The notes under the pieces are model-generated. The model worked only from the letters and a program-made list of their open reading frames with translations, did not search any database and was not told the origin of the DNA. A DNA stretch of 64,000 bases from an uncultured Erythrobacter sp. (lineage in GTDB: Bacteria > Pseudomonadota > Alphaproteobacteria > Sphingomonadales > Sphingomonadaceae). The position numbers were made by a program, and so were the translations under genes. Of this stretch, positions 8,024-17,285 are shown piece after piece; the stretch's first letter is position 1; the number at the start of each line of letters is the position of its first letter. The DNA lies in assembly GCA_947502815.1 (NCBI GenBank), contig CANNBH010000001.1:2824818-2888817 (forward strand), read 5' to 3'.

Positions 8024-9697
8024 ATGTTAATTCCTCGTGAATTGTTGACTTTGGTTTACGGCGACGCTGCCAAGCAGAGCATAGCGAAGTTTGCCGAGTT
8101 GCGCGATTGGTGTGGTACACTGCCCCCAGAATTCCTCCGTGTGTTTCCCGTTAATGGTGACGGCATACCAAGTGTTTTGCGCGGACTAAATCCGCCGAGC
8201 ACAGGTTCCACTGAACCACCAAAAAAATTCAAGTATGATCGGAAACAATTTGATCGCTTCAATTTTGAACTGAATTACAAGCGGGCGGTCCGTCTCCTCG
8301 AGGAATGCTATGATCTGAAGGACACCTATAAGGAGCTTGACCGCCAGATCATCACAGCAGACTTGGATGCTCAGACGTTAACGATGGGGCTGAGCGTGGG
8401 GCGGCTTGAAGACGAAGCCTTAAGCGACTCCTTCGCAACACTGACGAATATCATTGAACCTAGAATAGTCGAAGGTGAAGGTGAATGCTGGCACACAGTT
8501 TCAGGTGATGAGGACAGGCAGAATGCCAACAGAAACCGCGCGTTGGAGCTAGCTAAGTACCACCGTAACCTCAAGAAGTCCTCATTGGAGACGGTCCAGT
8601 CTTTTCGCGCTACGGCTGGCAATTCATTTCGAACACACGAAAAGCGAATTAGAGTCAAAGCCAAGTATTTTCAGTGCTTGGTGGAATTGCTTTCGTATCT
8701 CGAAGCATTAAGACACGGCATGGATGAGCTCTTCGGTGAACAGCCGCATTATGCATTAATCGATCCTGTCGAAGTCGATAGAGTTGTAGGATTTTACGAG
8801 CTTAGACCCGGAATCGCCCCTGAGATCGGCGTTTTGGCGGACTTTCTCGCAATCAACTCCTTTGAGCGATTGATAATCGACACGCCTTTTAACTTGGAGA
8901 AGGCTGATCAAGTTCGCAGCCACTTCCGCGCGCTCTATCTGGTAGATTTGGCCAGCTCACCATACCCTGATAAGCCACAACTTGAATTCGTGAGTGATGT
9001 GACCGCCATGACCAAGGATAGTGAGGCAGCGAGAAAGTTGGTAGCTCAAGCATACGCCCGCAAGGCAAAATATGGCCAACAACTTCGCGCAGATATCGAA
9101 ATAGAAAACGATGTACGCGTTCTTCTTCTTAAGATCTCAGAAACCTTGCGTCACTTCGATCGTTCGAACGAGGAGTCAATCGCAGTCTTTCCGCTTGGTG
9201 ATTTGCTAAAGCATACCTTCGGTGAAGCAGAAGCGGGGCAGGCTTGGGAGAAAGCTCTAAACGGAGAAATTATCGAAGTGCGTTTCCCCGAAGATGAGCG
9301 CACACTTGGCAACCGAATTCTCGGACTTGGCGGCGAGATCATTATCGCAACAAGCCGTAAATACAAGGCATGGGGCCCGAAGAAAAAAAGAGTAAGACAT
9401 TACGAGGCAATCCATTTTGGACAAGAAGGCCGAATTGGGCATTTGGACATAGAGCAGGCTGTACAAGAAGAGCTTCCACGCCGAAGCTCTTTTCCAATCA
9501 ATACCGCTTTCTTGAATAGGCACGCCCTGTCCACACAAGGCAGCAGCCCTAGATTTTTTGGTGAGAACACTTTGAAGAATCTCTCGCTAACCGAAAATTC
9601 TTGGAAACTCAGCCTCAAGACTGGGATTAATGCTAAGTATGTCCACAATCTATTGATCTACGTCCACGTACGTTCAGGCTTTGAAAATCATGCATAG
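8024..9697 (+). CDS. Unrecognised 557-residue protein, first gene of a coupled pair
   Basis: I do not recognise this protein. It has no signal peptide and no strong transmembrane segment. A mostly helical, charged middle (residues about 75-240, including KRAVRLLEECYDLKDTYKEL and VKAKYFQCLVELLSYLEAL) is followed by a mixed region and a beta-rich C-terminus (ILGLGGEIIIATSRKYK near 430, LLIYVHVRSGF at the end). No Walker, nuclease or protease motif stands out. AGGGATCA about seven bases before the ATG is an acceptable ribosome binding site. Base composition is clearly lower in GC than the T4SS and flagellar genes, which suggests transfer. Its stop overlaps the start of the next gene by eight bases. 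The position beside a serine recombinase cassette fits cargo such as a defence or conflict module, but function is unknown. Confidence 0.7.
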   Translation: MLIPRELLTLVYGDAAKQSIAKFAELRDWCGTLPPEFLRVFPVNGDGIPSVLRGLNPPSTGSTEPPKKFKYDRKQFDRFNFELNYKRAVRLLEECYDLKDTYKELDRQIITADLDAQTLTMGLSVGRLEDEALSDSFATLTNIIEPRIVEGEGECWHTVSGDEDRQNANRNRALELAKYHRNLKKSSLETVQSFRATAGNSFRTHEKRIRVKAKYFQCLVELLSYLEALRHGMDELFGEQPHYALIDPVEVDRVVGFYELRPGIAPEIGVLADFLAINSFERLIIDTPFNLEKADQVRSHFRALYLVDLASSPYPDKPQLEFVSDVTAMTKDSEAARKLVAQAYARKAKYGQQLRADIEIENDVRVLLLKISETLRHFDRSNEESIAVFPLGDLLKHTFGEAEAGQAWEKALNGEIIEVRFPEDERTLGNRILGLGGEIIIATSRKYKAWGPKKKRVRHYEAIHFGQEGRIGHLDIEQAVQEELPRRSSFPINTAFLNRHALSTQGSSPRFFGENTLKNLSLTENSWKLSLKTGINAKYVHNLLIYVHVRSGFENHA

Positions 9698-10409
9698 GTT
9701 CGGTAGTACACCAGTTAAGCAGGGGGCTGCCCAGGGCAATGGTCGCGGTCAGTCCAATGCACTCGACCAAGCAGGTGCTCTATGCACTGAGCGAGTTTCA
9801 CCAGTCGCTGAGACCAGCCTCAGTCTCCAAGATTCAGACTCCGTAATCGAGCAATTGGGTGGCATGACGATGGAAGCCACTGTAATTGCGCTGGAGACAA
9901 TTGGATTTCGTCTTGGCCCAAAGGCTGACCTAATGTTTGCCATGGGGCAAGCCGCTTGCCCGCCCAGCACACCCTTTGGGTTAAACCGTGTAGTGCCTCA
10001 AGCTGGACGTTTAGCGAGCAACTTAGTCCAAAACGTATACAACATGTGGAGCAATGACTTAGTGACATTCGTCGTTTATGGTTATGCCGCCGCAAACGAT
10101 CCATCAATACTGTTCAGAGATCCCTCATCCGGGCAATCGCCACTGGGGCTAGGGTCTTCGGAGTTCGCGCTGAGCCTTCCTGGGTCCCCCAAGAAAGGGG
10201 ATGTAGTCGTCGACGGCATTCAAGAATCAGCATGGCGAAATCCAGACTTGAATATCGAGAGTACCCTACCCCGCTCGGAAGCCCGCGAAACTGTCATGGA
10301 GCCGAACAGAAATGATGGCTCCTTTGATACTGAGAGAGCGCAGCGAGATCTTCAAAGCGCGCCGCGGGGAGATTGGAATATGAGCGAGAACACACGAAAC
10401 ACTGCTTAG
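9690..10409 (+). CDS. Unrecognised 239-residue protein, second gene of a coupled pair
   Basis: I do not recognise this protein. The ATG at 9690 overlaps the stop of the 557-residue gene, so the two are probably translated together; a TTG at 9681 in the same frame is an alternative start. There is no clear membrane segment, although LVQNVYNMWSNDLVTFVVYG near residue 115 is hydrophobic. The C-terminal third is rich in Asp, Asn, Arg and Ser and looks disordered. No catalytic motif is visible. Codon use is as unlike the core genes as that of its partner. It could be a partner or regulator of the upstream protein. Confidence 0.5.
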   Translation: MHRFGSTPVKQGAAQGNGRGQSNALDQAGALCTERVSPVAETSLSLQDSDSVIEQLGGMTMEATVIALETIGFRLGPKADLMFAMGQAACPPSTPFGLNRVVPQAGRLASNLVQNVYNMWSNDLVTFVVYGYAAANDPSILFRDPSSGQSPLGLGSSEFALSLPGSPKKGDVVVDGIQESAWRNPDLNIESTLPRSEARETVMEPNRNDGSFDTERAQRDLQSAPRGDWNMSENTRNTA

Positions 10410-10938
10410 TATGGTAATGTCAGGCTAACGTGGCATTCGGGCCTTTAGGGCGCTTGCGACGAGCTATAAGCAAAAGGTCGCGAACAAAATTTCCAACCCA
10501 TCCAAGCGCTTCTATTTCTTAAGATTGCGATGCTGCCAGTTAGCTTGCGGGCCCGACAACTATGTCGATTTGCGGCCACGATTGGGTCGTTTGCGGACAG
10601 TCCGTTTCAACATTCTGAATGCCAATACCAGAGATGCCTTTAGCGATTGGATCGCTTCGCGTTCTAATCCAGCCATTCAAAAATTTGTGGAGGGCTGCGA
10701 GCTTGCTAATTTTAATCGACGTTGCGACCCATCCATCAATTTAAACCGGCTGCTGGTCTTTAAAATCGAATCCCGTGCTTGAGAACGATCACGCTAAATT
10801 CGATAGAACTCGCGTTTACTCCGCACCAGGATCCTCAGTTAGAAAGTCACTAAGCCTTTTTACTTGAGGAGTTTGCGAATTTGGCATTGCCCCGCGCCCC
10901 AAACTGATTAAGGTTTGCGGGCAATTAGGGGCAATAAT
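10410..10938. other. Gene-free stretch before the T4SS operon
   Basis: No virB1- or virB2-like coding sequence is present where one would normally precede virB3. An 85-codon frame at 10525-10782 starts with TTG, lacks a ribosome binding site and has no family resemblance. The AT-rich 10780-10890 part should contain the operon promoter, but I cannot assign -35/-10 boxes with confidence. Confidence 0.45.
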
Positions 10939-11226
10939 TTGAGCGACGAACTCAGACGAGATACATTGTTTGTCGCACTAACGCGGCCTCAAATGTTTGC
11001 AGGTGTCACTTACACCTTCTTCGTCATCAATGGCATTATTGCGGTTGAACTGTTTCTGATTTTCCAAGCTTGGTGGGTTCTAATAGTAGCCGTGGCACTT
11101 CACGGGATCGGCATGCTGTTCTGCCTCCACGAACCCCGCTTCTTTGATCTTTGGATTACGCGCGTGCGTAATTGCCCGCGCGTCAAGAATTACTCACTTT
11201 GGCAATGCAACTCCTACCGGCCCTAA
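10939..11226 (+). CDS. virB3: T4SS inner-membrane protein VirB3
   Basis: About 95 residues. It has the short VirB3 layout: a charged start (SDELRRDTLFVALTRPQMFAG), one or two membrane segments (TYTFFVINGIIAVELFLIFQ and WWVLIVAVALHGIGMLFCL), then a basic tail. The TTG at 10939 is preferred because AGGGG lies seven bases upstream; an earlier in-frame TTG at 10915 adds eight non-conserved residues. VirB3 sits in the inner membrane and works with the VirB4 ATPase. It is the first recognisable gene of the operon and overlaps virB4. Confidence 0.85.
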   Translation: MSDELRRDTLFVALTRPQMFAGVTYTFFVINGIIAVELFLIFQAWWVLIVAVALHGIGMLFCLHEPRFFDLWITRVRNCPRVKNYSLWQCNSYRP

Positions 11227-13580
11227 CCCGCGACCCCAAGGTGATCGCCAGAGAGACGCCTGCTGGCGTGCACCTCCCTTACGCCCGCCATATCGACGAT
11301 GTGACCATCCAGACACGTGATGGACTGCTGATGCAAACCATCCGCGTTGGCGGATTGCTGTTCGAGACCGCAGACAGTGACGAGCTCAACTACCGCTCCG
11401 GCCTGCGTGATGCGATGCTGCGAACGCTGGGTAGCTCGCGGTTCGCAGTCTATCATCATGTGATCAGGCGCAAAGCAGATGCCGCACTAGAGCCGGTCAC
11501 AGCGGACGATTTTTCCGCGCGGCTTGATGAGCAATGGCAGGAAAAGCTCGCTGGCAAGCAGATGTTTGTGAACGAGCTCTTCGTTACGATCATCCGGCGG
11601 CCACTTCAGGGCCGGATTGGGATTGTGGACCGGGTCCGCAATTGGTTTGCAAAAGGCGCGAAACGCAACGCTGGATTGATCGCTGCTGAAAAGCATGCGC
11701 TTGACCGTGCGCGCGAAGCTCTGGTTGCATCATTGGGCTCTTATGACCCGCGTGTGCTGAGTATATATGACACGCATGATGGTCAGCGCTCTGAGCCTTT
11801 GGAGTTTCTATCCTGTCTGTTCAACGCAGACATGCGGCCTGTTTCTTTGCCTCATGGCGACCTAGGCCATTTCATTCCTTCTCGCCGGATTAGTTTTGGT
11901 CAGGACGCTATTGAACTTGCACCCACTGGTGATCTGCCGCGCCGGTTCGAGGCGCTCATCTCGATAAAGGATTATCCGGGCGCCACGTTCCCCGGCATGT
12001 TTGACGAGCTTTATCGGCTGCCGTTCGAGCTGCATGTCACACAGAGCTTTGCGATGGTTGAGCGCGGCCAAGCGCTTGGCCAAATGAACTTAGCTTTGCG
12101 CCGCATGCAATCGGCAGAGGACGAAGCTGTATCGCTGCGCGATGAGCTTTCAGAAGCAAAGGACGAAGTTGCCGCTGGCCGCGCTGGGTTTGGTGAGCAT
12201 CATACAACAATCGCGGTCCATGCAGAGAGCCTTGAGGCGCTTGAGAACCATGTCGCAGAAGTCACGGCATTACTTGCGGACCTAGGCATCAATGCTGTGC
12301 GCGAAGACATCGCACTTGAGCCCACATTCTGGGCCCAGTTCCCGGGCAACTTCCGCTATATCGGCAGGCGCGGTCTGGTTTCGACCACCAACTTTGCTGG
12401 TCTTGCCAGTCTGCACAACTTCCCAGTCGGGCGGCCCAAAGGCAACCATTGGGGCGAAGCGGTCACTCTGTTCGAAACAACTGCTGCTGGGCCTTACTTC
12501 TTCAACTTCCATCAAGCTGACCTTGGCAACTTCACAGTCATCGGCCCTTCTGGCTCAGGTAAAACGGTTGTCCTGAATTTCCTGCTTGCTCAGGCGCGCC
12601 GCTTCAATCCTCGTATCATTTTCTTTGATAAGGATCGCGGAGCAGAACTCTTTATCCGCGCCATCGGCGGCCAGTATGATCGGCTCCGGCCAGGCTCACC
12701 GTCTGGCCTGAACCCGCTCCAGCTCGATAACACCCCTACTAACCGGCAGTTCCTGCTCGACTGGTTGAGCTTGCTCGCCGGCGGAGCAAGCAATGCTGAG
12801 CTCGATCAGATCCGCGACGCGGTCGACACGAGCTTCCAACAACCGCTGGAGCGCCGCCGTTTGTGCTTTCTGGTTGAGCTTTTTCGCGGGGGAGCTCGCC
12901 CCGACGCGGATGACCTTTACTCCCGGCTCCGCCCTTGGTGGGGCGAGGGCGAGCGTGCTTGGCTGTTCGACAACGAGCGTGATTTGACGGACCTTTCTGC
13001 TGACACCGTTGGGTTTGATATGACGGCTATCCTTGATGATCCGGCTGTTCGCACTCCAGCTATGTTTTACTTCTTCCAGAGGGTCGAGGAGCGTCTTGAT
13101 GGGACGCCTGCGATCATTGTCATTGATGAGGGTTGGAAGGCGCTTGATGACGAGGTGTTCGTTCGTCGGATCAAAGACTGGGAGAAGACCATCCGCAAGC
13201 GCAACGGCGTTGTCGGTTTCGCGACGCAGAGCGCCCAAGATGCGTTGGAGAGCCAGATCGCCAGCGCAATTATCGAGCAAGCGGCAACGCAGATTTTCAT
13301 GATCAACCCCAAGGCACGCGCCGAGGACTACATCAATGGATTTGGTCTTAGCCGGCATGAGTTCGATCTGGTGCGCACTTTGCCTGACACCTCGCATTGC
13401 TTCTTAATCAAGCATGGGCGCGAAAGTGTGGTGGCGCGGCTCGACCTGTCTGGTGAGAGCGATATTCTCACCATCCTGTCAGGCCGCGAAAGCACTGTGC
13501 GGTTGTTCGATGAGCTGGTGAGCAAGACCGGCCCCGATCCCGCCAATTGGCTGCATCGTCTGCTCGAGGAGGCCGCATAG
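11205..13580 (+). CDS. virB4: T4SS ATPase VirB4
   Basis: About 791 residues from the ATG at 11205; a TTG at 11172 would add 11 more and overlaps virB3 further. The N-terminal CagE/VirB4 domain includes YARHIDDVTIQTRDGLLMQT. The Walker A motif GPSGSGKT lies near residue 450, and the Walker B motif IIVIDEGWKAL near 640. This is the inner-membrane-associated ATPase that energises pilus assembly and substrate transfer. The length is normal for the family and no frame disruption is seen. The stop TAG shares its last base with the GTG start of virB6, showing a tightly packed operon. Confidence 0.95.
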   Translation: MQLLPALTRDPKVIARETPAGVHLPYARHIDDVTIQTRDGLLMQTIRVGGLLFETADSDELNYRSGLRDAMLRTLGSSRFAVYHHVIRRKADAALEPVTADDFSARLDEQWQEKLAGKQMFVNELFVTIIRRPLQGRIGIVDRVRNWFAKGAKRNAGLIAAEKHALDRAREALVASLGSYDPRVLSIYDTHDGQRSEPLEFLSCLFNADMRPVSLPHGDLGHFIPSRRISFGQDAIELAPTGDLPRRFEALISIKDYPGATFPGMFDELYRLPFELHVTQSFAMVERGQALGQMNLALRRMQSAEDEAVSLRDELSEAKDEVAAGRAGFGEHHTTIAVHAESLEALENHVAEVTALLADLGINAVREDIALEPTFWAQFPGNFRYIGRRGLVSTTNFAGLASLHNFPVGRPKGNHWGEAVTLFETTAAGPYFFNFHQADLGNFTVIGPSGSGKTVVLNFLLAQARRFNPRIIFFDKDRGAELFIRAIGGQYDRLRPGSPSGLNPLQLDNTPTNRQFLLDWLSLLAGGASNAELDQIRDAVDTSFQQPLERRRLCFLVELFRGGARPDADDLYSRLRPWWGEGERAWLFDNERDLTDLSADTVGFDMTAILDDPAVRTPAMFYFFQRVEERLDGTPAIIVIDEGWKALDDEVFVRRIKDWEKTIRKRNGVVGFATQSAQDALESQIASAIIEQAATQIFMINPKARAEDYINGFGLSRHEFDLVRTLPDTSHCFLIKHGRESVVARLDLSGESDILTILSGRESTVRLFDELVSKTGPDPANWLHRLLEEAA

Positions 13581-14770
13581 TGGCGTGTCCTTCCATAATC
13601 ACTGGCGATGAGTTCCTGCTTCGCACCCTATCGCATATCGATTGCCAGGCACAGCTGATCGGTAGCTATGGCTATCAGGCTTTGGGGCAACCGGGATCAT
13701 CAGCGTCGATCCTGATGACGAGCTTGCTTACTCTATTCATCGCCCTTTTCGGCATTCGGCTCTTATTCGGTCCGGGCCCACAGCCTCGTGATGCCGTGTT
13801 TGATGTGATCAAGATCGGGATTGTACTAACCCTTGCCTTCTCCTGGCCTGCCTTTCGAACAGTGGTCTACGACACAACGCTGAAGGGCCCGGCTGAGATA
13901 GCAAGCGTTGTTCAAAGCAGCAGCGGCAATGGAACTGCGCAAGGCTTCGCTGACCGATTGCAAAGCGCTGACAATGCGGTTGTCGAGCTTACAGCGATTG
14001 GCTCAGGACGGAACGCCGCCGCTCTTATCGAAGGCGAAGGCTCAGGCAGCACCTTCAGGGCAGCTGCGATTGAGGATGACACTGGATATGGCAATGCGCG
14101 GATACTCTACCTTGCCTCCACAATCGGCACACTCGGTCTCTTGCGCATAGCAGCAGGCCTGCTTCTCGCACTCGCGCCTGTTGCTGCTGGACTTTATTTC
14201 TTCCCGCAATCTCGCGGCATTTTTGGCGGGTGGCTAAAGGGGCTTGTGTTCACTGTTGCAGGCTCGATTGGTGCCACAATCGTTTTGAGCGTGCAGCTGG
14301 CAATCATCGAGCCGTGGCTCGCGGATGCCCTTCAGGTCAGGGGCCTTGGATACGCTACACCTGCGGCACCCACAGAGCTGTTTGCGGTTATGCTCGCCTT
14401 TGCGATTGTTCAGCTCTTGATGCTCTGGCTGCTGGCAAAGGTTGTGTTCCACCGCGGATGGCTGACCCTGCCGGACTTCCAGCTGCCTCTGCAATCTTGG
14501 GCAGACACAAAGCGGCCGCAGTCGCTTTCTGGACCGCAGCCCAATGTACAGATCCTACGGGCCGAAAGCATCAGCAGCTCTGTTGAAAGCACAGTGCGCC
14601 GCGAGCGGTTGATCTCCAGTGGGAGTATGACGCGGAGCAATGAAAGCACACGAGAAGGTAGCCGGACGGGTAACGCCAATTACTCCGCTGCGCCCCGTCT
14701 TGGAGAGACATATCGCCGTTCAAACCTGCGAACATCGAGGGCCGCGCGGAGGCGTGATCAGACATCATGA
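13580..14770 (+). CDS. virB6: T4SS polytopic membrane protein VirB6 (TrbL/VirB6 family)
   Basis: About 396 residues from a GTG that overlaps the virB4 stop. At least five hydrophobic segments are visible (SILMTSLLTLFIALFGIRLL, IKIGIVLTLAFSW, LLLALAPVAAGLYFF, FTVAGSIGATIVLSVQLAII, FAVMLAFAIVQLLMLWLLAK), followed by a basic, serine-rich cytoplasmic tail of about 90 residues. This matches the VirB6 inner-membrane channel component. The weak sequence conservation of the family means that the call leans on topology and on position between virB4 and virB8. A short gene for VirB5 is not present between virB4 and virB6. Confidence 0.88.
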   Translation: MACPSIITGDEFLLRTLSHIDCQAQLIGSYGYQALGQPGSSASILMTSLLTLFIALFGIRLLFGPGPQPRDAVFDVIKIGIVLTLAFSWPAFRTVVYDTTLKGPAEIASVVQSSSGNGTAQGFADRLQSADNAVVELTAIGSGRNAAALIEGEGSGSTFRAAAIEDDTGYGNARILYLASTIGTLGLLRIAAGLLLALAPVAAGLYFFPQSRGIFGGWLKGLVFTVAGSIGATIVLSVQLAIIEPWLADALQVRGLGYATPAAPTELFAVMLAFAIVQLLMLWLLAKVVFHRGWLTLPDFQLPLQSWADTKRPQSLSGPQPNVQILRAESISSSVESTVRRERLISSGSMTRSNESTREGSRTGNANYSAAPRLGETYRRSNLRTSRAARRRDQTS

Positions 14771-15504
14771 GTATGGAACCTGAAATTGATCTGAGCAAAT
14801 TGCCTGTGGCTGAGAGCTGGGCCACCAGCGTCACAGACGATCTTGAACGTTCAAACCGCCGCGCGTGGATTGTGGCGATTATCGCCGCTGTCGTGGCGCT
14901 GTTGGAGGCACTCGCGCTGGTGTTCCTGATCCCGCTCAAGACGGTGGAGCCCTATACCCTGCTGGTTGACCGGCAAACCGGGAATGTTGAGGCGCTTGCA
15001 CCGCTCGATACGCAGGTAATTGCGCCCGATGCTGCGCTTACGCGTTCCTTCCTTGTTCAGTATGTGATCGCGCGCGAGAGCTTTACCGCGGGCAATGTTC
15101 AGTCCGACTACCGCAAAGTCGCTCTTTGGTCGGAAAGACAAGTGGCTGAGCGATATCAGGCACAAATGGATGCAACCAATCCGCGCTCGCCCCTAAGTTA
15201 CCTGCCGGGCGGCGCAGTTATAGCAACCGAGATTAAGAGCGTGTCAAACCTTGCTGAGGGCCAGGCGATGATCCGGTTTGCGACCACTCAAACCGATCGC
15301 GGTGCGCGCCCGCAACCTGCTCAGCACTGGGTCGCAATTGTGAACTATGAGTTCACAGCCGCTGAAATGAGCGAAGCGGACCGCTACATCAATCCGGTCG
15401 GGTTTCAGGTGACGAGCTATCGCCGCGACGCTGAGACATTGCCGGAAGAGAATATTGTCAATGGAGTCGAACTGCCTCCGCAGAGCGACGGAGTGACGCA
15501 GTGA
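14767..15504 (+). CDS. virB8: T4SS inner-membrane assembly factor VirB8
   Basis: A 245-residue bitopic protein: a short cytoplasmic N-terminus, one membrane segment around residues 36-57 (AWIVAIIAAVVALLEALALV) and a periplasmic domain starting TVEPYTLLVDRQTG, a very typical VirB8 opening. SFLVQYVIARESF and HWVAIVNYEF are further family features. It bridges inner-membrane and core complexes. The ATG overlaps the virB6 stop (ATGA-type) and the gene end overlaps virB9, as expected in the operon. Confidence 0.93.
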   Translation: MSMEPEIDLSKLPVAESWATSVTDDLERSNRRAWIVAIIAAVVALLEALALVFLIPLKTVEPYTLLVDRQTGNVEALAPLDTQVIAPDAALTRSFLVQYVIARESFTAGNVQSDYRKVALWSERQVAERYQAQMDATNPRSPLSYLPGGAVIATEIKSVSNLAEGQAMIRFATTQTDRGARPQPAQHWVAIVNYEFTAAEMSEADRYINPVGFQVTSYRRDAETLPEENIVNGVELPPQSDGVTQ

Positions 15505-16202
15505 AACGATCGCTTCTAACCTTTCTTGCGATTGCGGCAGCAACGGCAGCGAATGCGCAAGTTTTCCCGACACCGGGGCGCGATACCCCGCGCATCCAAA
15601 CCGCTCAATGGGTTGCAGGACAGCCGATTGTTCTCACCGCTCTTCCCTCCACAACGCTTACTGTGATGCTCGAGCCAAGAGAAAACATTCGGCGAGCGAC
15701 ACTGAGCGGGAGCCGTGCATGGGAGGTGGAGGTTTCAGCGGAAACCAACAGTTTTCAAGTCACACCCGAAATTGGGGCAGCTCCTGCAAGCCTGATGGTC
15801 GAGACCGACAGCCGAACCTACGAATTCACGCTTGAGACAGGCCAAGGCCTGATGGCTGCCTATCTGGTCCGTCTAGAATCTGAGCCACGCCCACGGGATC
15901 AAGATTTGTCAGCGCAAGAAGTGATTGACGATCTGACATGGTCCTATCGTTTGCGCGGCGACCGTGAAGTGCGACCGGCCTCGGTTCGCGATAATGGCGT
16001 TAAAACGGTCATTGAATATGCGCCTGGACAGCCTTTACCCGCTGTCTTTGCCATCGGCGCCTCGGGCGATGAAGAGGTTGTGGACGGATATATGCGAGGC
16101 GATGCCTATGTCATCGACCGTGTTCATCAAGAATTGGTGTTCCGCATCGACCGCGAGAAAGCGACGGCAAGACGCAATCGCCGCGAGGATGGCGAGCAAT
16201 GA
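15501..16202 (+). CDS. virB9: T4SS outer-membrane core protein VirB9
   Basis: A 233-residue protein with an N-terminal signal peptide (LLTFLAIAAATAANA, cleavage expected before QVFP). The mature part has the VirB9/CagX arrangement of two beta domains; LTWSYRLRGDREVRPASVRD near residue 145 and FRIDREKATARRN near the end are typical. VirB9 forms the outer-membrane core complex with VirB7 and VirB10. The start is GTG and overlaps the virB8 stop. No separate VirB7 lipoprotein gene was found next to it. Confidence 0.93.
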   Translation: MKRSLLTFLAIAAATAANAQVFPTPGRDTPRIQTAQWVAGQPIVLTALPSTTLTVMLEPRENIRRATLSGSRAWEVEVSAETNSFQVTPEIGAAPASLMVETDSRTYEFTLETGQGLMAAYLVRLESEPRPRDQDLSAQEVIDDLTWSYRLRGDREVRPASVRDNGVKTVIEYAPGQPLPAVFAIGASGDEEVVDGYMRGDAYVIDRVHQELVFRIDREKATARRNRREDGEQ

Positions 16203-17275
16203 GCGGAGCGGACACTTCTAACCTGAATGGCTCTGAGGCCACCGATCTGCGTCCAACCGTTGCGCGTAAGTCTCCGAGCAACTGGGGCGTATGGATCTTT
16301 ACTGCGATCCTGCTCATTGGCGGGGTGATGCTTTACAACGCGCTTAGCGCTGCCGAGGAGACCTCTGGCGCGCCGTCCGTTCTCATCCCAGAAGATGGAG
16401 CTGGTCCAGATCAAGCTCGTCGTCTCGCTTCGCCTCCCGACCTTCGCATCCCAGATCGGCTCCTTGCCGCCGCCCCGGCCTCGCGTATCGAACAGCCTCA
16501 ACCAAATCGTGAAACCTTGCAGCCCCAAACCCTCGTGCGCCCAATCATTCAGCCTATTGTATCACCGCCAATTGCTGCCCCCTTGATTCCAGCACCGATA
16601 CCGCAGGACGTTCCCAATGAGCCTGCATTTGACCGCCCCGAAGTGGTGTTTGAAGCTTCTGCGCAACCGCGAGCTACCTCGACCGCAAGCCGTGAAGGGT
16701 CCGAAGACGAACGTGTGACGGCTAGCCGTTTGCGCAATCCTTCTCGGACCGTACCGCAAGGTACAGTGATCCCCGCTGTCTTGGAGACTGCGCTGGATTC
16801 GACTCGTGCAGGAGGGGTTCGGGCGCTTGTTCAGCGGGATGTGTCGAGCTTTGATGGAACCAGAATTCTCATACCGCGAGGCAGCCGTCTGTACGGCGAA
16901 TATGAATCCAACCTTCAATCAGGGCAGAACAGAGCGCTTGTGCAATGGACCCGACTTATCCGGCCTGACGGTGTCACGATCGCGCTGAATTCTCCCTCGT
17001 CTGATCCGCTCGGCAGAGCTGGCATCCGCGGGCGAGTGGATACCAAGTTTCTTCAGCGTTTTGGCGGGGCCATCTTGCAATCCGTTCTGGACATTGGCGT
17101 CGGGCTTGCGGTTAACGAAGCAAGCGACGGTGTTATCGTGGCGCTACCCGGCAGCACCCAAAACCTTCAGATCACTGATCCTCAGAGTATTCAGCCAACA
17201 CTGCGGGTGCGGCATGGAGCGAGCGTTTCTGTTTTCGTTGCACGCGACCTTGATTTTTCGAGTGTTGATCCGTGA
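16199..17275 (+). CDS. virB10: T4SS core protein VirB10 (TrbI family)
   Basis: A 358-residue protein with a cytoplasmic N-terminus, a single membrane segment near residues 30-48 (WGVWIFTAILLIGGVMLYNA), a long Pro/Gln-rich periplasmic linker (residues 85-150) and the C-terminal TrbI beta-barrel domain beginning near VPQGTVIPAVLETALDSTRA. GSRLYGEYESNLQSGQNRA and LNSPSSDPLGRAGIRG are strongly conserved family stretches. It spans both membranes and senses ATP use by VirB4/VirB11. It overlaps virB9 by four bases and is followed ten bases later by virB11. Confidence 0.95.
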   Translation: MSGADTSNLNGSEATDLRPTVARKSPSNWGVWIFTAILLIGGVMLYNALSAAEETSGAPSVLIPEDGAGPDQARRLASPPDLRIPDRLLAAAPASRIEQPQPNRETLQPQTLVRPIIQPIVSPPIAAPLIPAPIPQDVPNEPAFDRPEVVFEASAQPRATSTASREGSEDERVTASRLRNPSRTVPQGTVIPAVLETALDSTRAGGVRALVQRDVSSFDGTRILIPRGSRLYGEYESNLQSGQNRALVQWTRLIRPDGVTIALNSPSSDPLGRAGIRGRVDTKFLQRFGGAILQSVLDIGVGLAVNEASDGVIVALPGSTQNLQITDPQSIQPTLRVRHGASVSVFVARDLDFSSVDP

Positions 17276-17285
17276 GCCCATCTCA

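Noticed and set aside
10525-10782. 85-codon plus-strand reading frame before virB3, considered as a virB2 or virB1 remnant
   Set aside because: TTG start without a ribosome binding site and no hydrophobic segments or family motifs.
12696-13397. 233-codon minus-strand frame within virB4
   Set aside because: Shadow of the well-supported virB4 gene.
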